In this document: one piece after another, positions 27,164 through 36,407 of the stretch | How positions within the stretch are numbered: the stretch's first letter is position 1 | Layout of the letters: each line of letters opens with the position of its first letter | Origin: Thermohalobaculum sp039184865 | GTDB taxonomy: Bacteria > Pseudomonadota > Alphaproteobacteria > Rhodobacterales > Rhodobacteraceae | Reading direction: 5' to 3' | DNA length: 64,000 bases | Assembly (NCBI GenBank): GCA_039184865.1 | Contig: JBCDAV010000022.1 | Coordinates: 21,307-85,306, forward strand | The notes under the pieces: model-generated | Database searches by the model: none | Told to the model about the DNA's origin: nothing | Seen by the model: the letters and a program-made list of their open reading frames with translations, nothing else | Position numbers and translations under genes: made by a program

Positions 27164-28108
27164 ATGAAAACTGGAACCACGACCGCAAGGCCTCGTCTGT
27201 TTGACAGCGAGATGCTCCCAGAACGTCGTGACCGCGCCGAAAAGTGCGGCTTCGATGGCCGCGGCGATTTCCTGCACGGCGAGGTCGCCGGCCTGCTGCG
27301 TGAGCGTCTGGACGAGGTCAATCGGCCGTTCGAGGCGGCAGTGATCGTGGGCTCGGGGGGCGGGCTCCATGCGCGAGCGTTGGCGGGACGCGTCTCGAGC
27401 GTCAGCCAGATCGAATGGTCCGGCCGACGCGCTAATCGCGCTGGCATCAAGGCGACGTCGTTTTCCGAAACACTACCGATTGCCGAGGCATCGGCCGACC
27501 TCGCGATCTCGATGCTCGAGATGCACTGGCTCAACGATCCGGTCGGACATCTGATCCAGTTGCGCCGCGCCCTGAAGCCGGATGGCTTGGTGATCGCGAC
27601 GCTCTTCGGCGGAGAGACCCTGCGCGAGCTGCGCGGCGCGCTGATGCGCGCTGAGGCCGAGATTTCAGGGGGCATCAGCCCACGCATTGCGCCCATGGGC
27701 GAGATCCGCGAACTCGGCGCGCTGCTGCAGCGCGCGGGACTGGCCATGCCGGTCGCCGACAGCGAGCGCATCCGGACGACCTATCCCGATATCCTTGCCC
27801 TGATGCGCGATCTCCGAGCGATGGGCGAGACGAACATTCTATCGGACCGGAGGCGGACCCCGTTGCGGCGCGATCTTCTGGAACGTGCTGGAGAGATCTA
27901 TATGGCTGAGCACGGTCTGCCGGACGGTCGCCTGCGTGCGACGTTCGAGGTGATCTTCCTGACCGGCTGGGCGCCGGCTCCGGATCAGCCGGTGGCCTTG
28001 CGGCCTGGCTCAGCGACAAGGCGGCTGGCGGACGCGTTATCGGTCGAGGAGCAGGCTCTGGACGAGAAAGCGATGCCGGACGGGCGGAGAACGCCGAGAG
28101 AAGGGTGA
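27164..28108 (+). CDS. SAM-dependent methyltransferase, NDUFAF5/BioC-like
   Basis: A 314-residue class I methyltransferase. The N-terminus RPRLFDSEMLPERRDRAEK is the signature of the NDUFAF5-like group found beside comF in alphaproteobacteria. The SAM-binding region is AAVIVGSGGGLHARAL (about residue 62), followed by LAISMLEMHWLNDP and LKPDGLVIATLFGGETL. The mitochondrial relative hydroxylates an arginine of complex I, so this protein may modify a protein rather than a metabolite. No Shine-Dalgarno sequence precedes the ATG, while TATATATC lies at 27150-27157, where a -10 element of a leaderless mRNA would be. Confidence 0.88.
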   Translation: MKTGTTTARPRLFDSEMLPERRDRAEKCGFDGRGDFLHGEVAGLLRERLDEVNRPFEAAVIVGSGGGLHARALAGRVSSVSQIEWSGRRANRAGIKATSFSETLPIAEASADLAISMLEMHWLNDPVGHLIQLRRALKPDGLVIATLFGGETLRELRGALMRAEAEISGGISPRIAPMGEIRELGALLQRAGLAMPVADSERIRTTYPDILALMRDLRAMGETNILSDRRRTPLRRDLLERAGEIYMAEHGLPDGRLRATFEVIFLTGWAPAPDQPVALRPGSATRRLADALSVEEQALDEKAMPDGRRTPREG

Positions 28109-28112
28109 GACG

Positions 28113-28868
28113 TCAGTCGGTGCCTTTTTCGGAGGCCGGGACGTCGGCAGAACCTGTATTAGTGGTCGACCCTCCCGATGCAGCGCTTTCAGGCACGGAG
28201 CCTGAAGCATCACCGGACGCCACCGGCTGAGAAACCGTCGGTGCCGCGCGTGCCGGTTGCTCTGGGACCGCCGGCGTGGTCGCGGGGACCGGAGTAGGTT
28301 CAACCGGTTCGGCCGCAGAGAGCACGGTGCCGTGAGATCCATCAGAAGCCGGTTCAGCGATAACTGCGGTGTCGGTTGCGGGATTCGTCTCAGAGCTTTC
28401 CGCAACTTTCGCCGCATCGCTGGCCTTGCGAGCAGCCTCCTGTTCCGCGGCGGCCGCACGTTTCTCGGAGAAGACTTCAGCCGGTCTCTGGTCCCGCGGA
28501 ATGCCCGACCGGATATTGAACACGGCCTCCGCCGCGTCGCGCAACTCAGAGATCCGTGCCGGTGACATGCCTGCCGCGTCGGTGCGCGTGAGCCGGAGCG
28601 CCAGCACGGCATCCACGAATTTCGAGTACCGCGCGTCGCCGGGCGCGATCGCGACGGCAACGTCCCCTTTGGTACTGCTGAGCGACGGACGGCCCGACTG
28701 TCCGGCGGCTTCAACGACGCGCTTGATCGTCGGATCGACTTTCAGGACATCCTGCGCCGGCTCAAGTACCGTGGACTGCGCACGCTGCTCGGATTCCGTT
28801 TGCGGCGCGCGCGAACCGAAAGCGGTCGGGCTGCCAAGCGATACGACTCCAGACAAGATGCTCATCAC
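28113..28868 (-). CDS. hypothetical Ala/Pro/Ser/Glu-rich protein
   Basis: A 251-residue protein I do not recognise. Residues about 40-125 look like a small folded helical region (RYSKFVDAVLALRLTRTDAAG, ISELRDAAEAVFNIRSG); after residue 130 it becomes low-complexity, rich in Ala, Pro, Ser, Thr and Glu, which suggests a disordered tail. No signal peptide or membrane segment is evident. It converges with the methyltransferase, four bases between the stops, and lies downstream of the DUF302 gene after a 173-bp gap. A second ATG directly follows the first. Coding status is supported by length and consistent composition; function unknown. Confidence 0.6.
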   Translation of the reverse strand: MMSILSGVVSLGSPTAFGSRAPQTESEQRAQSTVLEPAQDVLKVDPTIKRVVEAAGQSGRPSLSSTKGDVAVAIAPGDARYSKFVDAVLALRLTRTDAAGMSPARISELRDAAEAVFNIRSGIPRDQRPAEVFSEKRAAAAEQEAARKASDAAKVAESSETNPATDTAVIAEPASDGSHGTVLSAAEPVEPTPVPATTPAVPEQPARAAPTVSQPVASGDASGSVPESAASGGSTTNTGSADVPASEKGTD

Positions 28869-28985
28869 ACAAGCCCTACTCGGGGTGCTTCAGTGCCGAG
28901 TTCGTCTCGTTCCGGTCGTCCTAACCACACATGTTTCGGATCAACTTCAACAGTCGCAAAGATATCTTAATGCGGCGTGAACCTG

Positions 28986-29018
28986 CCGATCAAAAACGAA
29001 CCGTTTTTTCGAGATCGG
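28986..29018 (-). terminator. stem-loop downstream of the DUF302 gene
   Basis: On the minus strand CCGATC pairs with GATCGG and, inside, AAAAACG pairs with CGTTTTT around a 3-nt loop, with a four-base bulge on one side. It lies 24 bp past the DUF302 stop and is placed as a terminator would be. The inner stem is AT-rich, so strength is uncertain. Confidence 0.35.
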
Positions 29019-29041
29019 GAGGGCTTGCACTGATGGGGATG

Positions 29042-29515
29042 TTATTGCCCAGTCGCCTCGTTGGCGATGGTCGCGAAGATCCCATCCAGTTCCGACGCGA
29101 GGCTCCGCAGTTCCTCTCCGCCCTCGTCGTAGTATGGCGCGAAGACATGGCTGGGCAGTTTGTAGGACAGGGTCGCGGTGCCGTCCTCGTCCTCGGTCAC
29201 GTAAAATCGGATCGGGGCCTCGATCATCGCCGCCACGGAGAGACGGATCGCGCGGACCGCGAACTTGTTGTTGTAGACGCCGAGAACCCGGTTCCCTGGG
29301 ATCGTGATGCCGCGCCGCTTTGCTGCTCCTGTCGGACCAGCCTGGGTGACTACTATCATCCCGTTGGCTTTCACCGCAGCCTTCAGACTGTCGATCAGCG
29401 CCTTGTGAGGTTGATCCGTGTCATGAACAGCCCAGCCTTCGCGCGGCGCGACCGATCCTGCGAGGGCCTGTCCGGCAAGCACGAGGGCGGCAAAGAAGGT
29501 CAGGATGGGTTTCAT
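29042..29515 (-). CDS. DUF302 domain protein, exported
   Basis: A 157-residue protein with a clear signal peptide (MKPILTFFAALVLAGQALA, cleavage after residue 19) and a DUF302 domain (LIDSLKAAVKANGMIVVTQ, GNRVLGVYNNKFAVRAIR, PIRFYVTEDEDGTATLSYKLP). DUF302 proteins are small, often periplasmic, and of unknown activity; they occur beside sulfur or redox genes. Here it lies 14 bp behind the YeeE/YedE transporter gene, so it is probably co-transcribed. I use the ATG at 29515; the longer open frame upstream is antisense-like. Confidence 0.85.
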   Translation of the reverse strand: MKPILTFFAALVLAGQALAGSVAPREGWAVHDTDQPHKALIDSLKAAVKANGMIVVTQAGPTGAAKRRGITIPGNRVLGVYNNKFAVRAIRLSVAAMIEAPIRFYVTEDEDGTATLSYKLPSHVFAPYYDEGGEELRSLASELDGIFATIANEATGQ

Positions 29516-29529
29516 GTCGCTCTCCGATA

Positions 29530-30744
29530 TCAGATTGTGGCGTGCCGGGGCGCCAGCGGTGGGTCCATCTCCAACAGCCCGCGCACGCGCGTGCCGACCA
29601 GACTTCCGGCGAAGCCCCAGATCAGCCACCACCAGCCGTGCAGCGATCCGGACGCGATGCCGCCCAGATAGGCGCCGATGTTGCAACCGTAGCTGAGGCG
29701 TGCACCGTAGCCCATCATCAGTCCCCCCGCGACGGCTGTGATCACGTCGCGGCGGCTGAGCGAAAGAGTTGGGCTGAATCTTCCGGCAAGTGCTGCGGCG
29801 GCCATTGCCCCGAAGACGATGCCGAAATTCATCAGCGACGTGCGATGCGCGAACACGCTGCCCTCGAGCACATTGGCGCGCCAGCCCTGCCAATAGGTCC
29901 ATTCGTTCACCGGGACGCCAACCGCGTAGAGGATCTTCGCGCCCCAGACGGCGAACCCGGTGGTCACTCCCCAGGGACGCGCGAAAACGAGAAAACACAG
30001 GATGCCGACGACAGCCAGACTGATGGCACCAAGCATCAGCGACCATGGACCCGTGAGCACCGATCCGGTTCGGCGCAGTGGTTCGAGTTCTCCGTGGGCT
30101 GCGATCTCCACCCGTCGGGACACGAAAATCACGATTGCGCAGAAGGCGAGCAGCGTCGCGATTGCACCTATGGGACCAAGCTCGGTGATCAGCGAGGTTC
30201 GCGGAATGTTCGGTATTCCGGTGATTTCAGGCAGTTCGCGCCAAAACTCGGGGATGTGCAGCGTCGCCCAGACCGAGCCAAGCACGAAGAACAGAAGAAC
30301 GATCAGCATGCGGGTCGATCCGCCGCCGGTCGTGAAGAGTGTGCCCGAGGCGCAGCCGCCGCCCATCTGCATGCCGACGCCGAAGACAAAGGCCCCGAGT
30401 GCCGAAGACAGGCCCATCGGCATCACGACGGGATGCATGTTCCAGCCGGTGACGTCCTCGTAGCCGATCAGCAGATACGTCACGCCGCAGGTCATCGCGA
30501 ACAGCGCCATCTGAGCGCGCAGCCCTGCACCGCGCCGCTCGCGCGTCATGCGCCGCCAGGCCGCTGTGAAACCGAAGGCCGCGTGGTAGAGTGCGAACCC
30601 GGCGAGACCGCCGACGCACGCCCCCAGCAGATATTGCAAACCCTGCCCGTCGGTTCCGCCGCGGGCCGTGAAACCTGCCAGCGCCACGCCAACCAGCCCA
30701 AGAATAGCCGCGAAAAGAACAGGTTTCTGCATATTCAGACCCAT
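29530..30744 (-). CDS. YeeE/YedE (TsuA-like) sulfur-compound transporter
   Basis: A 404-residue inner-membrane protein with about ten membrane segments in two homologous halves. Each half carries the cysteine signature of the family: GVGMQMGGGCASGTLFTTGGGSTR in the first and GYGARLSYGCNIGAYLGGI in the second. The characterised relative TsuA imports thiosulfate, moving it between conserved cysteines; the substrate here is inferred. A DUF302 gene follows after 14 bp. The gene is divergent from opgC. An alternative start at codon 5 (ATG at 30732) cannot be excluded. Confidence 0.9.
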   Translation of the reverse strand: MGLNMQKPVLFAAILGLVGVALAGFTARGGTDGQGLQYLLGACVGGLAGFALYHAAFGFTAAWRRMTRERRGAGLRAQMALFAMTCGVTYLLIGYEDVTGWNMHPVVMPMGLSSALGAFVFGVGMQMGGGCASGTLFTTGGGSTRMLIVLLFFVLGSVWATLHIPEFWRELPEITGIPNIPRTSLITELGPIGAIATLLAFCAIVIFVSRRVEIAAHGELEPLRRTGSVLTGPWSLMLGAISLAVVGILCFLVFARPWGVTTGFAVWGAKILYAVGVPVNEWTYWQGWRANVLEGSVFAHRTSLMNFGIVFGAMAAAALAGRFSPTLSLSRRDVITAVAGGLMMGYGARLSYGCNIGAYLGGIASGSLHGWWWLIWGFAGSLVGTRVRGLLEMDPPLAPRHATI

Positions 30745-30971
30745 ATCTCAGTGCGTAGGCGTCTGCCAGACGACGCAATCTCGCGTCGGGTCTCGGCTGG
30801 TCACAACTGGGTGAGCGGATATCGCAGGACCAACGGAATGACGTCATGTTGCCGTCCAATCGATGCCGGGGGAGCCACCGTACCGCAGATCCGCAGGAAA
30901 ACTCGTGCAATTTGGTGCAGCGACGCATCGCCCGGACTGGAAGCCGATACGAATATGTTAGATACCTGATC

Positions 30972-32606
30972 ATGACACGCCAGCCTGAAATCGCCGCTCC
31001 GGGCAAGCGGCAACGTGACCTGCGCCTGGATTTCTTCCGGGGGCTGGCGATGTTCATCATCCTGTTTGCCCACACGCCGGGCAATGGCTGGACGCTGTGG
31101 ATTCCGGCGCGCTTCGGCTTCTCTGACGCAACCGAGATCTTCGTCTTCTGCTCGGGTATGGCTTCGGGCATCGCGTTCGGATCCGTCTTCCTCAAGAAAA
31201 GCTGGTTTCTCGGGGCGGCACGGATCTGTTTCCGGGTCTGGCAGGTCTACTGGGCACATATCGGCGTGGTTCTGGCAACCGCACTGCTGATGGTGATTAT
31301 CGACGTCACGCAGTTTGGTGACCCGTCGAAGGAGTATGCGCGCTGGTTCCCGGTCGGCGGGTTGTTCACGCGCTCGGAAGAGACGCTGCTGGGTCTTTTC
31401 ACCCTGACCTACGTGCCGGGGCTGTTCGACATATTGCCGATGTATTTGGTCATTCTGGCGATGGTCCCGCTGGTCATGGCGATCTACCGCGTCGGTGGGC
31501 GCGAGGCGGTTTTCGCCTTCATCGCGGTCACGTGGCTCTGCGCGAACCTTGCCGGATACGCCCGGATCGCTGCGCGCGACGAAATCGAACTGTCCGCCTT
31601 CCAGCAGGCATTCGTCTGGGCCGGAAGTCATTTCACCTGGATGAACTTCCCGGGGATTCCGTGGCAGGAAAATGCGACCTGGTTCTTTAACCCGTTCGGC
31701 TGGCAGCTCGTGTTCTTCACCGGCTTCAGCTTTGCCATGGGCTGGATCCCGGCGCCGCCCGTCAACCGCACGCTGGTGATCATCGCCATCGGCGTGGTCG
31801 TCCTCACAGTGCCGTTCGCCTGGCACAAGATGTATCAGTATCTCAGCGGTTTCATTCCCGACAGCATGGTCGGGCGCGGTCTCTGGGAGGCACGCGGCTT
31901 TATCGAGCCTGTGCGCTGGAAGTCCTGGGTCGGCGGTTGGCGCTACCTGCATTTCCTCGCGGTTGCCTACCTTGCATGGGCCGCGGTCGGGCCGGGCGGC
32001 ATCCGGCTGACGACGGGCTGGCAGGTCATTGCTCGCACCACGAAACACCGACTGACCGTGCGCGTCGTTGCCGGGGCCGTGCTGCTCCTGACCGCGCCCT
32101 ACACGCTGATTGACGAGATCAAGTTCCTCCTCCCGGCGCTCGACACTTGGCTTTTCGAGAACATCGTGCTGATCCCCGGCCGCTACCTCGGCATGGTGCA
32201 CCTGATCGCGCTCACGGCACTGATCATGTTCACCTGGCATTCGATCGGCGACCGTGCGCGCACCTGGCTCGTGCGCGATGCGTTCCTCGCCTGCGTTCCG
32301 GTGATCCGGAAGGTCGGCACCCAGTCGCTTGCCGTTTTCCTTGTCTCCATCGTCTTAAGCCGTTTCAGTGGCGCGTGGATGGATGGCATGGGTGTGCGAA
32401 TGGCGGATTACGGCTGGGACTACCTGACACCGCGCGATGCGTGGATGACCGCGATGGTCAATCTGACCGGTGTGGCGATCCTGATCGGCACCGCCTATTT
32501 CTGTTCATGGATCAAGCGCCAGCCCTGGCGCGACCGGGCTCCCAGCACCACGCCCGCCCCGACAGGCAAGACCGGCAACGCGCCCAGCGCGGTCCCGGCA
32601 GAATAA
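30972..32606 (+). CDS. opgC: OpgC-type membrane acyltransferase (periplasmic glucan succinylation)
   Basis: A 544-residue integral membrane protein with about ten membrane segments. It begins RDLRLDFFRGLAMFIILFAHTPGN, the catalytic-region signature of OpgC, where a His after the first membrane segment is typical for acyltransferases. OpgC transfers succinyl groups onto osmoregulated periplasmic glucans. The last 25 residues are Pro/Ala-rich and cytoplasmic. I chose the ATG at 30972; the frame extends upstream but there the composition is not membrane-protein-like. No opgG or opgH is in the window. The RibD-type reductase follows after 21 bp. Confidence 0.88.
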   Translation: MTRQPEIAAPGKRQRDLRLDFFRGLAMFIILFAHTPGNGWTLWIPARFGFSDATEIFVFCSGMASGIAFGSVFLKKSWFLGAARICFRVWQVYWAHIGVVLATALLMVIIDVTQFGDPSKEYARWFPVGGLFTRSEETLLGLFTLTYVPGLFDILPMYLVILAMVPLVMAIYRVGGREAVFAFIAVTWLCANLAGYARIAARDEIELSAFQQAFVWAGSHFTWMNFPGIPWQENATWFFNPFGWQLVFFTGFSFAMGWIPAPPVNRTLVIIAIGVVVLTVPFAWHKMYQYLSGFIPDSMVGRGLWEARGFIEPVRWKSWVGGWRYLHFLAVAYLAWAAVGPGGIRLTTGWQVIARTTKHRLTVRVVAGAVLLLTAPYTLIDEIKFLLPALDTWLFENIVLIPGRYLGMVHLIALTALIMFTWHSIGDRARTWLVRDAFLACVPVIRKVGTQSLAVFLVSIVLSRFSGAWMDGMGVRMADYGWDYLTPRDAWMTAMVNLTGVAILIGTAYFCSWIKRQPWRDRAPSTTPAPTGKTGNAPSAVPAE

Positions 32607-32627
32607 ACACCCGAAGGAGTACGAGTC

Positions 32628-33371
32628 TTGTTCGTCCAGGCGATCCCCAGCGCGGCAACCGCCCGCGCGGTATTGTACGACGCGGATACGGCGCTGACGC
32701 GCCTGCGCCGTCACAACGGCCCGAAACCCTTCGTCATCGGTCAACTCGGTCAGTCGCTCGACGGGCGTATCGCGACCCCGACAGGCGCCTCGAAGTACAT
32801 CAACGGGCAGGAAGCGCTGCGGCATCTGCATGCGATCCGCGCCGAGGTCGATGCCGTCGTGATCGGCGTCGGCACGGCCATCGCCGATGATCCCGCTCTG
32901 ACGACGCGGCATGTCGAAGGGCCGAATCCGGCGCGTGTCATCATCGACCCGCACGGGCGTCTGCCGAGGGATACATCGATGCTGCGCGACGGGGCAGCCC
33001 CGGTGATTGCACTGACCTGCCGGGGTATCGCCTCGGCGCCGGGGACGGAATCGGTCGAACTCGATTGCGACGGCACAGACCACATCCAGCCGCATGCGAT
33101 CCTGTCGAAGCTGGCCGGGCGCGGATATCGCAAGATCCTGATCGAAGGGGGCGCGAAGACGCTGGCCGGGTTCATCAATGTCGGTGCCATCGATGAGCTG
33201 CACCTGATGTTGGCGCCGATCATCCTCGGTTCCGGCAAGACCGGGCTGAACCTCGCGCCGATCGAGAACCTCGACGAGGCGCACCGACCCATCGTCCGGA
33301 CCATGCGCTTTCGCGACGGCGATATGCTATGCATGTGCGATCTAGCTGAACAGAAGGCGGAGACTGCCTGA
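32628..33371 (+). CDS. RibD C-terminal-type reductase
   Basis: A 247-residue stand-alone reductase domain of the RibD/dihydrofolate-reductase fold: FVIGQLGQSLDGRIATPTG, LHAIRAEVDAVVIGVGTAIADDPALTTR and GRGYRKILIEGGAKTLAGFI are the family's hallmark segments. In riboflavin synthesis this domain reduces 5-amino-6-ribosylamino-uracil phosphate with NADPH; the deaminase domain of RibD is missing, so this is probably a paralogue acting on a related substrate. Translation starts with TTG, supported by AAGGAG eight bases upstream. It is 21 bp behind opgC and 34 bp ahead of the cytochrome gene. Confidence 0.85.
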   Translation: MFVQAIPSAATARAVLYDADTALTRLRRHNGPKPFVIGQLGQSLDGRIATPTGASKYINGQEALRHLHAIRAEVDAVVIGVGTAIADDPALTTRHVEGPNPARVIIDPHGRLPRDTSMLRDGAAPVIALTCRGIASAPGTESVELDCDGTDHIQPHAILSKLAGRGYRKILIEGGAKTLAGFINVGAIDELHLMLAPIILGSGKTGLNLAPIENLDEAHRPIVRTMRFRDGDMLCMCDLAEQKAETA

Positions 33372-33405
33372 CCGCACCTCCGTCTGAGCCAGACGGAGGG
33401 ACGGG

Positions 33406-33954
33406 ATGGAACGCTATTCACTGGCCCAGCGGGTGTTGCACTGGGTGATCGCGGTGATGGTGCTCGGGGCGCTGACGGTCGGTTGGACACTGGGCACGCT
33501 TGGGTTCCAGTCAACGGTCGAGACCTTCGGTCAGGCCATGACCAACACGCTCTACAAGTATCACAAGACCTTCGGCATTCTGATCCTCGGCCTGATGCTG
33601 ATCCGCATCGTGCTCAAGCTGGTATTGCCAAGCCCGGCCTACGACCCGCCATTGTCCCGGTTCGACCGCATCGCCTCGGGCGCGGTGCACGGAGTGCTCT
33701 ACGTCGCACTCGTCGGCATGGCGGTCACGGGTTGGCTGGGCACCGGAGCGTCCGGTTTTCCGGTGGAGTTCTTCGAATGGGAACTGCCCAAAGTCCTCGA
33801 CAAGGACAGGGCCGTCGGGACCTTGCTGATCTACACGGTGCATGGCGTGTTCGGCTACGTAATCACGCTCTGCGTTTTCCTTCATATCGGCGGCGCCCTG
33901 AAGCACTGGCTTGTCAACAAGGACGGTGTGATGGGCAGGATGAGCTTGATCTGA
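33406..33954 (+). CDS. cytochrome b561 family protein
   Basis: A 182-residue four-helix membrane haem protein. The haem-ligand histidines sit in the expected helices: AQRVLHWVIAVMV (His12), KYHKTFGILILGL, GAVHGVLYVALVGMAVTGW, and YTVHGVFGYVITLCVFLHIGGALKHWL. Such diheme proteins move electrons from quinol, often to periplasmic partners or superoxide. GGAGGG lies eight bases before the ATG. Last gene of the opgC - reductase - cytochrome group. Confidence 0.92.
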   Translation: MERYSLAQRVLHWVIAVMVLGALTVGWTLGTLGFQSTVETFGQAMTNTLYKYHKTFGILILGLMLIRIVLKLVLPSPAYDPPLSRFDRIASGAVHGVLYVALVGMAVTGWLGTGASGFPVEFFEWELPKVLDKDRAVGTLLIYTVHGVFGYVITLCVFLHIGGALKHWLVNKDGVMGRMSLI

Positions 33955-34423
33955 GGTTTCGCTTAGCCGGGGCAACGCAAGCGCCGTTGTCTGCGCGACA
34001 GGGTCCCCACGCGATTATGATGGTCAATCGCCAGACACTCCGTGGCATCTCGGCTGCCGCTCCAACACCTGCATTGGTCACGATCGACCACAACCATCGC
34101 ATGACGAACGGCCGGTGAAGCGAACCGGCGATCACGGAACACCAAAGGTTATCTCCGAAAGGTCACTTGCCCAATCCGGTACGAATACATCCGGGCCATC
34201 TGACCGCAACGTACAGTCGAGAATGCTCAGCGTCTGAGCGGGCGCGATTGTGCGGATCAGGGCCTCAACGGCGGGTCAACCCACGTCACTCTTCACCAAA
34301 GCGTGTTCCCCGCGCAGCGTTGCGCGGGGAACCGTCATTCAAAAATAACCGCTTTCCTTGACAGGGGTTCGGTGCTTGGGCCATCTGCGCGCGCTCAATA
34401 CACCCCAATCAAGGAGTCCCAAG
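33955..34423. other. intergenic region before thrS
   Basis: Apart from the perfect stem-loop at 34305-34332 and a possible -35 (TTGACA, 34358-34363) I see nothing in these 469 bp. Short open frames on both strands lack ribosome-binding sites and protein-like composition. Confidence 0.5.
34305..34332. terminator. perfect 12-bp hairpin upstream of thrS
   Basis: GTTCCCCGCGCA and TGCGCGGGGAAC form a perfect 12-bp stem closed by the tetraloop GCGT. No U-tract follows on either strand (the plus strand continues cgtcattcaaaaa). It may terminate the cytochrome transcript by a factor-aided route, or be a regulatory element just before the thrS promoter. Confidence 0.45.
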
Positions 34424-36388
34424 ATGTCCGCCCAGATCAAAGTCACCCTGCCCGACGGAGCCGTGCGCGAATTCGCCGCCGGCACGACGGGCGTCGAGGT
34501 GGCAGCGGACATTTCGAAATCGCTTGCGAAACAGGCACTTGCCTGCCGGATCGACGGCGTTTTCTCGGACCTGTCGATACCGCTCGAACAAGACGTGTCC
34601 CTCGACATCATCACCGGGAAGAACGACGCGGAAGCGCTGGAACTGATCCGCCACGATTGCGCTCACATCATGGCCCGCGCCGTGCAAGAGATCTGGCCGG
34701 ACGTCAAGGTCACCATCGGCCCGGTGGTCAACAACGGCTGGTACTATGACTTCGACCGGGACGAGCCGTTCTCGGAGGAGGACTTCGAGCGCATCGAGAA
34801 GAAGATGCGCGCGATCATTGCGGCACGCGACCCGGTTCGCACCGAAACCTGGGACCGCGGCCGAGCGATCGCCTTCTACGAGGAGAACGACGAGCCCTAC
34901 AAGGTCGAGCTCGTCAACGCGATCCCCGAAGGCGAGGCGATCCGGATGTACTGGCACGGGCATTGGCAGGACCTTTGCCGGGGTCCGCACCTGCAACATA
35001 CCGGTCAGGTTCCGGGCGATGCGTTCAAGCTGATGTCGGTGGCAGGTGCCTATTGGCGCGGTGACAGCAGAAACAAGATGCTGCAGCGGATCTACGGCGT
35101 TGCGTTCAAGTCCCGCAAGGATCTCGATGCGCATCTGCACATGCTCGAGGAAGCCGCGAAGCGCGATCACCGGCGCATTGGCAAGGAAATGGAGCTGTTC
35201 CACCTGCAGGAAGAAGCGCCCGGCATGGTGTTCTGGCATCCGAACGGCTGGTCGGTCTATCGCGCGCTCGAGGACTACATGCGCCGCCGCCTGACCAGCG
35301 CAGGGTACAAAGAGATCAAGACCCCGCAGGTGGTGGACCGCAAGCTCTGGGAGGCCTCGGGTCACTGGGACAAGTACCGCGAGAACATGTTCATCACCGA
35401 GATCGATGAGGAACATGCCAATGAGAAGCGGGTGAACGCGCTGAAGCCGATGAACTGCCCCTGCCATGTGCAGGTCTATAATCAGGGGCTCAAATCCTAT
35501 CGCGATCTGCCGCTGCGCATGGCGGAATTCGGCTCGTGCCATCGGTACGAATCCTCCGGATCGATGCACGGTCTGATGCGTGTGCGCGGCTTCACGCAGG
35601 ACGACGCGCACATCTTCTGCACCGAGGATCAGATCGAGTCTGAGACGGCGAACTTCATCGAACTGCTGAGCTCGATCTACAAGGACACCGGGTTTGCGAG
35701 TTTCGACATCAAGTTCTCGACCCGGCCCGATGTTCGTGCCGGATCGGACGAGATCTGGGACAAGGCCGAGGCCGCACTCGAAGCGGCAATCCGCAAGGTG
35801 ACCAATGACTATGAGGTCGATCCCGGTGAAGGCGCGTTCTACGGCCCGAAGCTCGACTTCAAGCTGACGGATGCCATTGGCCGCGAATGGCAGTGCGGCA
35901 CCTTCCAGGCGGATTTCGTCCTGCCCGAACGGCTGGGCGCGGAATACATCACGCCGGACGGCGACAAGGCCCGCCCGGTGATGATGCACCGCGCGATCCT
36001 CGGCTCGTTCGAGCGCTTCATCGGCATCCTGATCGAGAACTACGCCGGGCGCTTCCCGCTATGGCTCGCGCCGAGGCAGGCCGTCGTGACAACCATCGTC
36101 TCGGACGCCGACGACTACGCCGACATGGTGGTGCGGAAACTGACAGAAGCCGGGATGCGTGCCGAGTCCGACAAGCGCAACGAAAAGATCAACTACAAGG
36201 TCCGCGAGCACTCGGCGGCCTATGTGCCAGCCATCCTCGCGGTCGGTCGTCAGGAGGTCGAGGCCGGCACGGTCTCGGTTCGTCGTCTCGGTGAGAAGGG
36301 CCAGAAGGTGATGCCGCTCGACGAGGCCATCGCGGCTCTCGCCGAGGAATCGCTCGCGCCAGATTTGCGGCCGACGCCGGATCAGTAG
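34424..36388 (+). CDS. thrS: threonyl-tRNA synthetase
   Basis: A 654-residue class II aminoacyl-tRNA synthetase that charges tRNA-Thr. The N-terminal TGS domain (QIKVTLPDGAVREFAAG) is followed by the editing domain with HDCAHIMARAVQEIWP, the catalytic core with motif 2 (CHRYESSGSMHGLMRVRGFTQDDAHIFC, including zinc-ligand histidines and cysteines) and motif 3 (MHRAILGSFERFIGILIENYAGRFPLWLAP), then the anticodon-binding domain. The ATG at 34424 has AAGGAG nine bases upstream; the frame extends 22 codons further but that part precedes the ribosome-binding site. Confidence 0.97.
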   Translation: MSAQIKVTLPDGAVREFAAGTTGVEVAADISKSLAKQALACRIDGVFSDLSIPLEQDVSLDIITGKNDAEALELIRHDCAHIMARAVQEIWPDVKVTIGPVVNNGWYYDFDRDEPFSEEDFERIEKKMRAIIAARDPVRTETWDRGRAIAFYEENDEPYKVELVNAIPEGEAIRMYWHGHWQDLCRGPHLQHTGQVPGDAFKLMSVAGAYWRGDSRNKMLQRIYGVAFKSRKDLDAHLHMLEEAAKRDHRRIGKEMELFHLQEEAPGMVFWHPNGWSVYRALEDYMRRRLTSAGYKEIKTPQVVDRKLWEASGHWDKYRENMFITEIDEEHANEKRVNALKPMNCPCHVQVYNQGLKSYRDLPLRMAEFGSCHRYESSGSMHGLMRVRGFTQDDAHIFCTEDQIESETANFIELLSSIYKDTGFASFDIKFSTRPDVRAGSDEIWDKAEAALEAAIRKVTNDYEVDPGEGAFYGPKLDFKLTDAIGREWQCGTFQADFVLPERLGAEYITPDGDKARPVMMHRAILGSFERFIGILIENYAGRFPLWLAPRQAVVTTIVSDADDYADMVVRKLTEAGMRAESDKRNEKINYKVREHSAAYVPAILAVGRQEVEAGTVSVRRLGEKGQKVMPLDEAIAALAEESLAPDLRPTPDQ

Positions 36389-36407
36389 CGCCCGACGGAG
36401 ATTAGGA

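Noticed and set aside
30846..30971. Upstream extension of opgC
   Set aside because: The added residues are Cys/Arg-rich and unlike an OpgC N-terminus; the ATG at 30972 starts the family-like sequence.
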